The notes beneath the pieces were generated by a model. That model was not told the origin of the DNA. It did not search any database and worked only from the letters and a program-made list of their open reading frames with translations. A program made the translations under genes and the position numbers. From the NCBI RefSeq assembly GCF_900187985.1, contig NZ_FZOA01000009.1, positions 1-64,000 on the forward strand: a stretch of 64,000 nucleotides of DNA. The letters are read 5' to 3'. Shown in pieces: positions 34,715 to 43,700 of this stretch (positions are counted from its first letter, which is position 1; each line of letters begins with the position of its first letter). The stretch comes from Methylobacillus rhizosphaerae. Lineage in GTDB: Bacteria; Pseudomonadota; Gammaproteobacteria; Burkholderiales; Methylophilaceae.

Positions 34715-36994
34715 ATGACAAAGTACGAGTCCATGAAAGCCACGAAACGCGATGGCCGTCAGGAACCAATCAACCTGGACAAGATCCATCGTGTTATTGA
34801 CTGGGCGGCGCAAGGCCTCAACAACGTTTCCGTGTCACAGGTGGAGCTGAAATCCCATATCCAGTTCTACGATGGCATTCGTACTGACGCTATCCATGAA
34901 ACCATCATTAAATCCGCCGCCGACCTGATTTCCGAGGAAACCCCGGATTACCAGTACCTGGCAGCACGTTTATCGATTTTCCATCTGCGCAAGATTGCGT
35001 ACGGCCAGTTCGAGCCACCACATTTGTTTGACCATGTCACCAAGCTCACTGAAATGGGCAAGTATGACAAGCATGTGCTGGCGGATTACAGCCGTGAAGA
35101 ATTTGATGAGCTGAACGCGCATATTGACCACTGGCGCGACATGAATTTCTCCTATGCTGCGGTAAAGCAGCTGGAAGGCAAATACCTGGTGCAGAACCGG
35201 GTGACCAAGAAAATCTACGAAAGCCCGCAGTTCCTCTACATCCTGGTGGCGATGTGCTTGTTTGCCAAGTATGAAGGCAAGAACCGTCTGGAATATATCA
35301 AACGGTTCTACGATGCTGTTTCCACGTTCAAGATTTCCCTGCCTACACCTATCATGTCTGGCGTCCGCACGCCGACACGCCAGTTCAGCTCCTGTGTGCT
35401 GATTGAGTGTGATGACAGCCTTGACAGTATCAATGCCACTACCAGCGCGATTGTGAAATACGTATCCCAACGCGCGGGTATTGGCGTCAATGCCGGACGT
35501 ATCCGTGCACTTGGCAGTGAGATCCGTGGTGGCGAAGCCCAGCATACTGGCTGCCTGCCGTTCTACAAACTGTTCCAGTCTGCGGTGAAATCATGCTCAC
35601 AGGGTGGTGTGCGTGGCGGTGCGGCAACCCTGTTTTATCCTTTGTGGCACCTGGAAGTGGAATCGTTGCTGGTGCTGAAAAACAACCGTGGTGTGGAAGA
35701 AAACCGTGTGCGTCATCTGGATTACGGCGTGCAGATCAACCGTCTCATGTACCAGCGCCTGATCAAGGGCGGGGATATCACCCTATTTTCCCCGCATGAT
35801 GTGCCGGGATTGTATGAGGCTTTCTTTGCCGATCAGGATGAATTCGAGCGTCTGTACGCGCAATATGAAGCGGACAGCACAATACGCAAGCGTACCTTGC
35901 CCGCTGTTGAGCTGTTCTCCCTCATGATGCAGGAACGTGCCGGTACAGGCCGTATCTATATCCAGAATGTGGATCACTGCAATACGCACAGCCCGTTCAA
36001 CCCCAAGCTGGCTCCTGTACGCCAATCCAACTTGTGCATGGAAATTGCACTGCCGACGCACCCGCTCAATGACATCAACGATGAAGAAGGTGAAATTGCC
36101 CTGTGCACTTTATCTGCCTTCAACCTCGGTGCGCTGGAAAACCTGGACGAGCTGGAAGGCCTGGCAGACCTGGTGGTACGTGCATTGGATGCCTTGCTGG
36201 AGTATCAGGATTACCCAGTCAAGGCTGCGCTGAATGCGACTGACAAGCGCCGCTCCCTAGGGGTTGGTGTCATCAACTACGCCTATTACCTGGCCAAGAA
36301 TGACACTGGCTATACCGATGATGCAGCATTGGGCCTGACACACCGTACTTTTGAGGCAATCCAGTATTACTTGCTCAAGGCGTCAGTGCAGCTGTCACGC
36401 GAGTTTGGCCCATGTGCGGCTTTCAATGAAACGACCTATGCCCAGGGTATCCTGCCGATTGATACTTATAAGAAGGATCTGGATACAGTATGCAAGGAAG
36501 CATTGCGTCTGGATTGGGATCAACTGCGTCAGGAAATCGTGACTCATGGCCTGCGCAACTCCACCTTGACTGCCTTGATGCCATCTGAGACTTCCAGCCA
36601 GATTGCCAATGCGACCAATGGTATCGAGCCTCCGCGCGGCCTGGTGACTGTCAAGCAATCCAAGGATGGTATCCTGCGCCAAGTGGTGCCGGAGATTGAC
36701 CGCCTGCGTGACCGCTATCAATTACTGTGGACCTTGCCCAACAATGATGGCTATCTCAAGTTGGTAGGTATTATGCAGAAGTTTGTCGACCAGTCGATTT
36801 CCTCCAATACCAACTATGATCCCAAGCGCTTTGAAGGCGGCAAGGTGCCGATGAAACAATTGCTCAAGGATCTGTTGCAGGCCTACAAGCTGGGCGTGAA
36901 AACCCTGTATTACCACAACACGCGTGATGGTGCGAGCGAAGGCGGGGCAGAAGCCGAGGACGATGCTTGCGCAAGCGGTGCTTGCAAGATCTAG
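34715..36994 (+). CDS. nrdA: Class Ia ribonucleotide reductase, alpha subunit
   Basis: The 759-residue protein converts ribonucleoside diphosphates to deoxyribonucleotides together with NrdB. An N-terminal ATP-cone (KRDGRQEPINLDKIHRVIDW) provides allosteric control. Active-site cysteines are visible in QFSSCVLIECDD (near 228) and NLCMEI (near 445). The C-terminal redox pair is CASGAC, three residues from the end. The two radical-path tyrosines lie in the late YYHNTRDG segment. Length and motifs match E. coli NrdA. It heads an operon with nrdB and a ferredoxin gene. Confidence 0.97.
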   Translation: MTKYESMKATKRDGRQEPINLDKIHRVIDWAAQGLNNVSVSQVELKSHIQFYDGIRTDAIHETIIKSAADLISEETPDYQYLAARLSIFHLRKIAYGQFEPPHLFDHVTKLTEMGKYDKHVLADYSREEFDELNAHIDHWRDMNFSYAAVKQLEGKYLVQNRVTKKIYESPQFLYILVAMCLFAKYEGKNRLEYIKRFYDAVSTFKISLPTPIMSGVRTPTRQFSSCVLIECDDSLDSINATTSAIVKYVSQRAGIGVNAGRIRALGSEIRGGEAQHTGCLPFYKLFQSAVKSCSQGGVRGGAATLFYPLWHLEVESLLVLKNNRGVEENRVRHLDYGVQINRLMYQRLIKGGDITLFSPHDVPGLYEAFFADQDEFERLYAQYEADSTIRKRTLPAVELFSLMMQERAGTGRIYIQNVDHCNTHSPFNPKLAPVRQSNLCMEIALPTHPLNDINDEEGEIALCTLSAFNLGALENLDELEGLADLVVRALDALLEYQDYPVKAALNATDKRRSLGVGVINYAYYLAKNDTGYTDDAALGLTHRTFEAIQYYLLKASVQLSREFGPCAAFNETTYAQGILPIDTYKKDLDTVCKEALRLDWDQLRQEIVTHGLRNSTLTALMPSETSSQIANATNGIEPPRGLVTVKQSKDGILRQVVPEIDRLRDRYQLLWTLPNNDGYLKLVGIMQKFVDQSISSNTNYDPKRFEGGKVPMKQLLKDLLQAYKLGVKTLYYHNTRDGASEGGAEAEDDACASGACKI

Positions 36995-37061
36995 TCTGGA
37001 GTTGGGTGGAGTAGGGCAACTGACGCAATGCTGTCCTGATTGAATAATAGCGGGAAGACAC

Positions 37062-38195
37062 ATGGCCTATAGTATTTTTTCAAAAAATGATAACCAGCAG
37101 ATGAAAGAACCGATGTTCTTTGGTCAGCCGGTGAATGTGGCGCGCTACGATCAGCAGAAATACCCCGTATTCGAAAAGCTGATTGAGAAGCAGTTGTCAT
37201 TCTTCTGGAGGCCGGAAGAAGTTGATGTTTCACAGGATCGGATGGATTACCAAAATCTGCCCGAGCATGAAAAACATATTTTCATCAGCAACCTGAAATA
37301 CCAGACCCTGCTTGACTCGATCCAGGGGCGTAGTCCCAATGTCGCGTTGCTGCCATTGGTCTCCTTGCCTGAGCTGGAAACCTGGATTGAAACCTGGGCA
37401 TTTTCCGAAACCATACACTCGCGTTCCTATACGCATATTATTCGCAATATTGTGTCTGACCCGTCACTGATTTTTGACGATATCGTACGCAATGAAAACA
37501 TCGTAGCGCGTGCCAATGATATTTCAGCCTATTACGATGACTTGATACACCTGACCATGCTGTATTCACAGCTGGGCGAAGGTGAGCACATGATTAATGG
37601 CGAAACCAAGGTGGTGAATCAGCGTGAGCTGAAGAAACAGCTGTATCTCTGTCTCATGAGTGTCAATATCCTGGAGGCAATCCGCTTCTATGTCAGCTTT
37701 GCCTGCTCGTTTGCCTTTGCCGAGCGCAAGGTGATGGAAGGCAATGCCAAGATCATCCGCCTGATTGCGCGGGATGAGGCATTGCACCTGACAGGGACAC
37801 AGCACATGCTGAATATCATGCGTGCTGGTCAGGATGATCCTGAATTGGCGGAAATTGCAGCAGAGCTGCAACAGACATGTTTTGAAATGTTCTGCAACGC
37901 TGCAGAGCAGGAAAAGCAGTGGGCGGAATACTTGTTCAAGGATGGCTCCATGATAGGCCTGAACAAGGATATTCTTTGCCAGTATGTCGAATACATTACC
38001 AATAGCCGCATGGCGTCTGTGGGGCTGGCTCCGGCATTTCCTCATGCCAAGAGCAACCCGATACCCTGGATCAACACCTGGCTGGCTTCGGACACCGTGC
38101 AGGTGGCGCCACAGGAGGTGGAACTGAGTTCTTACCTGATCGGCCAGATTGATTCTGAAGTGTCTGCTGACGACCTCAACGATTTTGAGTTGTGA
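37062..38195 (+). CDS. nrdB: Class Ia ribonucleotide reductase, beta subunit
   Basis: The 377-residue R2 protein makes the diferric-tyrosyl radical. Key residues are in [20 protein letters not shown] (near 72), the Glu, His and Tyr of [14 protein letters not shown] (near 120), and the iron ligands in [15 protein letters not shown] (near 240). It lies 67 bases after nrdA. Its TGA overlaps the GTG start of the ferredoxin gene, so the three are translated together. Confidence 0.97.
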   Translation: MAYSIFSKNDNQQMKEPMFFGQPVNVARYDQQKYPVFEKLIEKQLSFFWRPEEVDVSQDRMDYQNLPEHEKHIFISNLKYQTLLDSIQGRSPNVALLPLVSLPELETWIETWAFSETIHSRSYTHIIRNIVSDPSLIFDDIVRNENIVARANDISAYYDDLIHLTMLYSQLGEGEHMINGETKVVNQRELKKQLYLCLMSVNILEAIRFYVSFACSFAFAERKVMEGNAKIIRLIARDEALHLTGTQHMLNIMRAGQDDPELAEIAAELQQTCFEMFCNAAEQEKQWAEYLFKDGSMIGLNKDILCQYVEYITNSRMASVGLAPAFPHAKSNPIPWINTWLASDTVQVAPQEVELSSYLIGQIDSEVSADDLNDFEL

Positions 38196-38605
38196 GCAAG
38201 GTACGCAGCCAACACATCAGTTTCAACCTCACACCGCATGAGACCCTGCTCGAAGGGTTGGAGCGTACCGGCCATGAAATAGAATATCAATGCCGTAATG
38301 GATATTGCGGCATGTGCCGAGTACGTTTACTGGATGGTGAGGTGCAATACCTTGAGCAGCCGTTGGCATTTGTTGCGGCAGACGAAATCCTGCCCTGTTG
38401 TTGCGTACCTGTTTCGGATATCCGCGTGGATTGTGAACTCAGGCCCGAGCGGCGTGAATGGCAGGAACAGGAAGACATGTTCCCACTGCAGCAATCACTG
38501 TTTTCTGAAGAACTGCCATTGCCGGAAACATCCCATGTGCAGAAAAAGCGCAGGCAGCGTGTCACACCCCAGTACGGGCGCGACGATACTTTATCATTGT
38601 TCTAA
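38192..38605 (+). CDS. yfaE: 2Fe-2S ferredoxin for ribonucleotide reductase maintenance (YfaE-like)
   Basis: The first 85 residues are a plant-type ferredoxin with ligands in CRNGYCGMC (C-x4-C-x2-C) and LPCCC. In E. coli, YfaE reduces the NrdB iron centre and restores its radical. The GTG start shares bases with the nrdB stop. Unlike the E. coli protein of about 84 residues, this one has a 50-residue tail that is acidic and then basic (KKRRQR) and looks disordered; it may dock on NrdB or bind nucleic acid. Confidence 0.88.
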   Translation: MSKVRSQHISFNLTPHETLLEGLERTGHEIEYQCRNGYCGMCRVRLLDGEVQYLEQPLAFVAADEILPCCCVPVSDIRVDCELRPERREWQEQEDMFPLQQSLFSEELPLPETSHVQKKRRQRVTPQYGRDDTLSLF

Positions 38606-38653
38606 AATCTTGCTGCAGGGTATCGCGGAAGAGAGGGTGGCGTAGTGGATGGC

Positions 38654-39075
38654 TCAGTATACTTTTTTGCCCTTCCATATCCACACTAAACGTCCCTGGA
38701 TTTCAATGCCAGCATCTGCATGTAGCGAATCAACGGTTTTGATTGCAGGATTGTCACTGCTGATTTCGAACGTCCCGTCAATCTTTTGCCGAACCCGCTT
38801 GATGAATAAGCGCCCCTGAATATTTAGCACATAAATATTGTCTTTTTTTACCGGCTTTTTTCCGTATCCATCAGCAGGATATCGCCATCATTGAATGTGG
38901 GAAACATGGAATCCCCTACTGCATGAGCAAATGCCAGGGTACTGACGGAGTAAAACTTACTCAGGATGCAGGATAGAAACCGCGCCAGGGAATTGCCGTC
39001 TTGATTGAAGCCTCGCGATACGTATCCCCCAAGTATTGTGGGTTGAGCGGCAAGGTTTTTCCTTGCTGCTTTTCT
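38654..39075 (-). pseudogene. Decayed LexA/S24-type repressor
   Basis: On the minus strand the reading frame from 39075 encodes LAFAHAVGDSMFPTFNDGD with the catalytic Ser of S24 repressors, then hits a stop after an A6 run (38856-38861). One base later the next frame continues with KKDNIYVLNIQGRLFIKRV, including the catalytic Lys, and ends at 38654 with GRLVWIWKGKKVY. Restoring one A rejoins both parts. No start codon or HTH survives upstream. It is probably the leftover regulator of a lost prophage. The rest of the 760-base gap holds only the Fur-box region. Confidence 0.75.
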
Positions 39076-39306
39076 TTATGACACATGCTAGGGCATGGCC
39101 GATGCTGGTCGAGAATACTGCCATGAACCCAACGCAATACACTCCTTATTTGAATATTTTCTGTGCAGCATGAGCGCAGGGTCGGCCTGTCCTGAATATG
39201 TCCAACACCATGTCTTGCCTGAGGTGACAGCAATTACAGGTGTTACTTTTCCATCTGTTAGTGTCAGTGTTAACAAAGTGTAAAAAAGCCTGGACTTTTT
39301 CATGTT

Positions 39307-39325
39307 GCTAATGATATTGAGAATT
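39307..39325 (+). promoter_or_regulatory. Candidate Fur box before the siderophore receptor
   Basis: The 19 bases from 39307, containing TAATGATATTGAGAATT, match the Fur consensus palindrome at 13 of 19 positions. They lie 42 bases before the receptor start codon in an AT-rich promoter region. Iron repression of such receptors is the rule. Confidence 0.5.
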
Positions 39326-39366
39326 ATTTTTAATATAATCCATCTTTTTTACGTCAGGGAAAACCA

Positions 39367-41628
39367 ATGCAACAAACTTTAATAGCTGCAGTCTGGCAGC
39401 CCAAGCTTGTTTGTCTTGTGGTCAGCGCATTGTTTACAGTGCCGGCGACTGCAGCAGATAACGATAATTCAGTATTACCGGAAGTAGCGGTTGTCGGCGC
39501 CAAGGGGGGGGATGAAACCAGCAGCTATGTTGCAAAGAATACGAAAGGTGCGACCAAGACTGATACCCCGGTTATAGAAACACCGCAATCAATCTCCATC
39601 GTTGGCCGCAAGGAACTTGATGACCGTAATGTGCAGAATCTGGTCGATGCCTTGGGATATACGGCTGGCGTGCGGACGGAGCTCAGCGGTGTGGATAGCC
39701 GGGCTGATACCTATATGATCCGTGGTTTCAAAAGTGGCATGGATTCGGAAAGCGGCGCCTCCAACTTGTTTATCGATGGCCTCAAGGTGCAAGCTGGTGG
39801 CCAATGGAATCGCGCGAGTTTTGATACTTACGGCCTGGAACGGGTTGAAGTCTTGAAGGGGCCTGCCAGTGTGATGTATGGCCAGGTAGTGCCTGGCGGC
39901 ATGATTAATCTGGTGACCAAAAAACCAACTGCGAATCATGTCAATGAAATCCGCCTGCAAGGTGGCAGCTTCGATCAATACAGGATTTCCGCTGATATTG
40001 GCGGCAGCCTGGCAGACGATGATTCCGTACTGTTTCGCCTAGTAGGTTCTTTCAATGATGGCAATAGCCAGCTTGACCATACCGATCTGCAGCGTACTTA
40101 TTTTGCGCCCAGCTTGCTATGGAAAATTTCTGAAAACACCAGCCTGACCCTGTTGGCGCAATATCAACGCGACAAAGGCGGCTCCACTTTTCAGTTTCTG
40201 CCTTACTATGGCACGTATGCTGCTGGTGCTGGCGGTCGCCGCATGAGCAATTCTAATTTCCTCGGGGAGCCGTACTGGAATTCATACGATAGAGAGCAAT
40301 CGCTGGTCGGCTGGGCATTCGAGCATCGCTTCAATGACATTTGGCAATTCCGCCAGAACCTGAGATATACCAACCTGGAAACAGAATACAAGGGTGTGGT
40401 GAACCGTGGAACCGGACTTTCTTACACTGCCGGAGTTACACAGGTGCCTGCAGTCGGCATTGTCGGTTTGCGTACCTTCGCGTATGGTGCGTCCAAATCT
40501 GAAGGCGTGGCTGTCGATAATCAGTTGCAGGCAGATTTCAGCACTGGCGCGCTGAAGCATACCGTGTTGGTTGGCCTGGATGCCCAGCGCATCAATTGGA
40601 CTGGCGACCGCAGGACGTTCAATCAGGCTTCCTCCATGTCCATATTCAATCCAGTATATGGTTTGTCTCCTACAGTTAGCCTTTCGCAACTGACGACAGC
40701 ATCGGATTATGATGTAGACCAGAAACAAACCGGTATTTATGTGCAGGAACAATTGGCTTGGGATAAACTGCGCTTCAGCATTGGCGCACGTTATGACTAT
40801 TTCGACCAGGTTGCCTTCAATGCTACCAACAACCGCCGTAACGGTTTCAACGACCATGCGTTCACCTGGAACACTGGCGCAGTCTATCTGTTTGATAGTG
40901 GTTTTGCTCCATTCGTCAGTTATTCCACCTCTTTTGAACCAGGGGCTCTTGGTATCGCCATTCTCAATGACGAGTCCATCAAGCCGATCAAGGCCAAGCA
41001 ATATGAAGCTGGCGTGAAATATCAGCCGCAAGGCAGTAATAGCTTGGTGACCGCTTCTGTTTATGAGCTCAAGCAGGAAAACCGCCTGGCCGCAGCTGGT
41101 AGCTGTCCGGAGAGCATCGATGGTTCTTGTTATACTCAAGTGGGTGAAGCCAGGATTCGCGGCTTTGAGCTGGAAGGCAAGGCGGAAGTCACCGATAGCC
41201 TGACCCTGCTTGGCAGCTACACCTATATGGATAGCGAAATTACCAAGAGCGCGACTGTGACGGAGACCGAGGGTAGGGATTTGAGCCTGGTGCCAAAACA
41301 CATGGCTTCTCTGTGGGCCAATTATGCTTTCAATGGTCAGCTTGACGGATTGAGTGCCGGCCTGGGCGTGCGCTATGTTGGCGGATCATACGGTATGACC
41401 CGTGCAGCAGGGCCTGCTGACAATCCTTACTTGCATACTGACAGTTACACTACCTATGATGCCGCAGTGCGTTACAACCTGAAGTCTTTCGGTTATCACG
41501 GTGCGGAAGTTGCAATCAATGCAAGCAATCTGACAGACAGAACCTATGTCGCAGCCTGTACTGCATTGACAGCCTGCTATTACGGGATGGGGCGTGTAGT
41601 CAATGCTACCCTGAAGTACAACTGGTAG
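39367..41628 (+). CDS. TonB-dependent siderophore receptor
   Basis: The 753-residue outer-membrane protein has a signal peptide (to about residue 29, ATAA-D), a plug domain (TPVIETPQSISIVGRKEL near 60-77; RGFKSGMD; GLERVEVLKGPASVMYG near 158), then the beta barrel ending in the aromatic residue of LKYNW. The TonB-siderophore family includes hydroxamate and pyoverdine receptors; the ligand is unknown. There is no FecR/sigma gene nearby, so control is probably through Fur alone. A run of eight Gs sits at codons 46-48. Confidence 0.92.
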   Translation: MQQTLIAAVWQPKLVCLVVSALFTVPATAADNDNSVLPEVAVVGAKGGDETSSYVAKNTKGATKTDTPVIETPQSISIVGRKELDDRNVQNLVDALGYTAGVRTELSGVDSRADTYMIRGFKSGMDSESGASNLFIDGLKVQAGGQWNRASFDTYGLERVEVLKGPASVMYGQVVPGGMINLVTKKPTANHVNEIRLQGGSFDQYRISADIGGSLADDDSVLFRLVGSFNDGNSQLDHTDLQRTYFAPSLLWKISENTSLTLLAQYQRDKGGSTFQFLPYYGTYAAGAGGRRMSNSNFLGEPYWNSYDREQSLVGWAFEHRFNDIWQFRQNLRYTNLETEYKGVVNRGTGLSYTAGVTQVPAVGIVGLRTFAYGASKSEGVAVDNQLQADFSTGALKHTVLVGLDAQRINWTGDRRTFNQASSMSIFNPVYGLSPTVSLSQLTTASDYDVDQKQTGIYVQEQLAWDKLRFSIGARYDYFDQVAFNATNNRRNGFNDHAFTWNTGAVYLFDSGFAPFVSYSTSFEPGALGIAILNDESIKPIKAKQYEAGVKYQPQGSNSLVTASVYELKQENRLAAAGSCPESIDGSCYTQVGEARIRGFELEGKAEVTDSLTLLGSYTYMDSEITKSATVTETEGRDLSLVPKHMASLWANYAFNGQLDGLSAGLGVRYVGGSYGMTRAAGPADNPYLHTDSYTTYDAAVRYNLKSFGYHGAEVAINASNLTDRTYVAACTALTACYYGMGRVVNATLKYNW

Positions 41629-41650
41629 TTTGAATTGAAATATTGAAGTA

Positions 41651-41679
41651 ATGGCCCGCTGAATGCGGGCCATTTTTTT
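41651..41679 (+). terminator. Rho-independent terminator after the receptor
   Basis: ATGGCCCGC, loop TGAAT, GCGGGCCAT form a perfect nine-pair stem directly followed by a run of T (41673-41679). Confidence 0.92.
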
Positions 41680-41879
41680 ATGGAAGCATCATGTTGCTGG
41701 GGCTAGTGCACAGATAGTTGCTGTGCTGCGGTGCTACAGCTGTCAAGGATTGCCATGAGTGTGGGGTTTGCCGTTTCCGTTTACTCTTCGCCTGGACATG
41801 AAGCCAGATGGGCTAGTTGGCTTTTCCTGATAGCTGTTGGTTCTGGCTTGATGCAACAGCTGCAGGAAAAGCCTGCCAG

Positions 41880-42938
41880 CTAGTTTCTATCCGTGGGACG
41901 AGAGCTGCCGAAAATATCCCACATGGTCAGAAACAGGGCGGCAATCAGCGGCCCGATGACAAAACCGTTGAGGCCGAAGACTGCCATGCCACCCAGTGTG
42001 GAGATCAGCACGACATAATCCGGCAGTTTGGTATCTTTGCCGACCAGGATGGGGCGCAGGATGTTGTCTACCAGCCCGATCACGAATACGCCAAAGGCAA
42101 TCAGGGTAATGCCTTGCCAGGTGGCGCCAGTGGCGAGGAAATAGATGGCAACTGGTGCCCAGATCAGGCTGGCACCGACAGCGGGCAGCAGGGAAAGGAA
42201 GGCCATGATAGTGGCCCAGAGCAGGGCAGCTTGTATGCCCAATATCCAGAAGATCAATCCGCCGAGTGCTCCCTGGGTAATCGCTACCAGGATATTGCCT
42301 TTGACCGTGGCACGAATCACGGTAGTGAACTTGTTGAATAAGTGGCGCTTGTGCTCCGCACTCAGTGGAATTGCCTGTTTCACTCGCATGGAAAGGGCAG
42401 AGCCGTCCCGCAGCAGGAAAAACATCAGGTACAACATGACACCAAAGCCAACTACAAACTCGAATGTATTCTGGCCTATGCTCAATGCGCGGGTTGCCAG
42501 CAGCTGGCTGGCCTGGGTGGCAATCTGCGAAAGTTTTTCCTGAAAGTTGCTGACGTCAGCGAACCCGGTGCGCTCCAGTACTTTGTGTACCGGCGCAGGC
42601 GCGGCATTGAGAATCTGCTGGGTATAAAGCGCAGGATTGATCTGGCCGGATTTCACTTTCTGGAACAGAGTGGTGCCTTCGTGCACCAGTGAACTGGCGA
42701 TCAGGATGACAGGCACAATCACAATCACGAAACAGACAGACAAGGTGCCGAAAGCAGCCAGATTCCTGCGCTGTTTGGTTTTTACCAGCAGACGGCGGTA
42801 CAGTGGTGTGAACAGGATGGAAAGGATGACTCCCCAGAACACGGCGCCGTAAAATGGCAGCAGGATGATGATGAGTCCGGCGGAAACCAGGAGCAGGAGG
42901 AAAATAAAGGATTTGTTGTGGAAGTCAGCGCTGTTCAT
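41880..42938 (-). CDS. AI-2E / PerM-family membrane transporter
   Basis: The 352-residue protein has about eight hydrophobic spans, typically paired at the N-terminus and clustered after a soluble loop. It carries ITQGALGGLIFWILGIQAALLWA near 222, LLPAVGASLIWAPVAIYFL near 250, and GLVDNILRPILVGKDTKLPDYVVLIS near 286, all standard AI-2E family segments. Substrates differ among members (autoinducer export, proton-coupled permeases); none can be inferred. The 250 bases downstream (41629-41879) hold only the receptor terminator. Confidence 0.9.
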   Translation of the reverse strand: MNSADFHNKSFIFLLLLVSAGLIIILLPFYGAVFWGVILSILFTPLYRRLLVKTKQRRNLAAFGTLSVCFVIVIVPVILIASSLVHEGTTLFQKVKSGQINPALYTQQILNAAPAPVHKVLERTGFADVSNFQEKLSQIATQASQLLATRALSIGQNTFEFVVGFGVMLYLMFFLLRDGSALSMRVKQAIPLSAEHKRHLFNKFTTVIRATVKGNILVAITQGALGGLIFWILGIQAALLWATIMAFLSLLPAVGASLIWAPVAIYFLATGATWQGITLIAFGVFVIGLVDNILRPILVGKDTKLPDYVVLISTLGGMAVFGLNGFVIGPLIAALFLTMWDIFGSSRPTDRN

Positions 42939-42973
42939 GAAAGTGGACTATGGTAGAAGGATGAGCAGGAAAT

Positions 42974-43270
42974 TTATTTCCACATGACGTCACTGTGGTT
43001 GTTGATGGCAGATTCCAGCAACTTGATCAAAGGCAGGGCGCGGTTTTTAAGGCTGACATGCGCGGGGTTGCCTTCACTATCCTCTCCGCTAGCGGTATCT
43101 GCAGTTGTACTCAAACCTTGCTGCAAATGTTGCAAGGCCTGTGGCACATCATCAGCCAGGATGGCGCCAGGAATAGTGCCGCTATGACCCATGAGGTGGA
43201 GCAGTTGTGTTGCAATGTCGCCGAACAGCATGATGTCGCTGTAACGGCTGGTAGAAAAGGTAACGAGCAT
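42974..43270 (-). CDS. DUF1840 protein
   Basis: From ATG 43270 the 98-residue protein begins MLVTFSTSRYSDIMLFGDIA and ends ALPLIKLLESAINNHSDVMW. That is the layout of DUF1840: a beta strand with a metal-like loop, an amphipathic middle, and a final VxW end. Function unknown. The frame is open further up, but the Cys-rich extension does not fit the family. It is 35 bases upstream of the AI-2E gene on the same strand. Confidence 0.7.
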   Translation of the reverse strand: MLVTFSTSRYSDIMLFGDIATQLLHLMGHSGTIPGAILADDVPQALQHLQQGLSTTADTASGEDSEGNPAHVSLKNRALPLIKLLESAINNHSDVMWK

Positions 43271-43336
43271 GATAAAGGCCTTGAAGATATGGGCAGGCAG
43301 GCCGCATGAGAACATGCAGCCTGTCAATCAACTGAT

Positions 43337-43519
43337 TTAGTTGGTTTTGCTGCCTGGGCCGGCAAAATACCAGACAATGAGGCCGACTACGGGGAATATC
43401 AATACGCCAAGAATCCAGAGGATTTTCTTTACCGTATCAGCTGAGCTCTGGAGGATCTTGATGATGGCATAGATATCTGCTACGAAAATCAGTAAGGCGA
43501 TAATGCTTTGGTTTTGCAT
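43337..43519 (-). CDS. Small PLDc_N-domain membrane protein
   Basis: A 60-residue protein with two membrane helices: IIALLIFVADIYAIIKIL and ILWILGVLIFPVVGLIVWYFAG. It ends in GPGSK, the pattern of the phospholipase D N-terminal (PLDc_N) family. Many free-standing members are of unknown role, probably small envelope proteins. AGGAAA lies before ATG 43519. Confidence 0.75.
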   Translation of the reverse strand: MQNQSIIALLIFVADIYAIIKILQSSADTVKKILWILGVLIFPVVGLIVWYFAGPGSKTN

Positions 43520-43586
43520 GGTGTTTTCCTTTTTCTTAGTAATGAAATAAACGACCAACCCCCTGTTTGGGCTTCATACAAGAGCA

Positions 43587-43670
43587 TATGTTGCACATGT
43601 AATACCGTATATCAGATCATACGTGAATTACACGTAAGACTTTACCGACTTGCCGGCAAGCTTGGCAAGT
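43587..43670 (+). promoter_or_regulatory. Palindrome-rich leader of the first G3E GTPase
   Basis: Upstream of the GTPase lie TATGTTGCA (43587-43595, identical to part of an operator at 48198-48206), the palindrome TACGTG-aatta-CACGTA (43620-43636), and ACTTGCC/GGCAAGT arms (43648-43654, 43664-43670) that include CTTGCCGGCAAG. This is a structured regulatory region; a metal-responsive repressor is plausible. Confidence 0.4.
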
Positions 43671-43700
43671 TAATGTTTCATCTTGACCAGGAGTATATTG

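Noticed and set aside
40282-41301. Minus-strand frame of 339 codons within the TonB receptor
   Set aside because: It mirrors the receptor gene and has no start signal or known domain.
41681-41879. Small plus-strand frames after the receptor terminator
   Set aside because: They lack RBS and any recognisable sequence, and run into the AI-2E gene in antisense.
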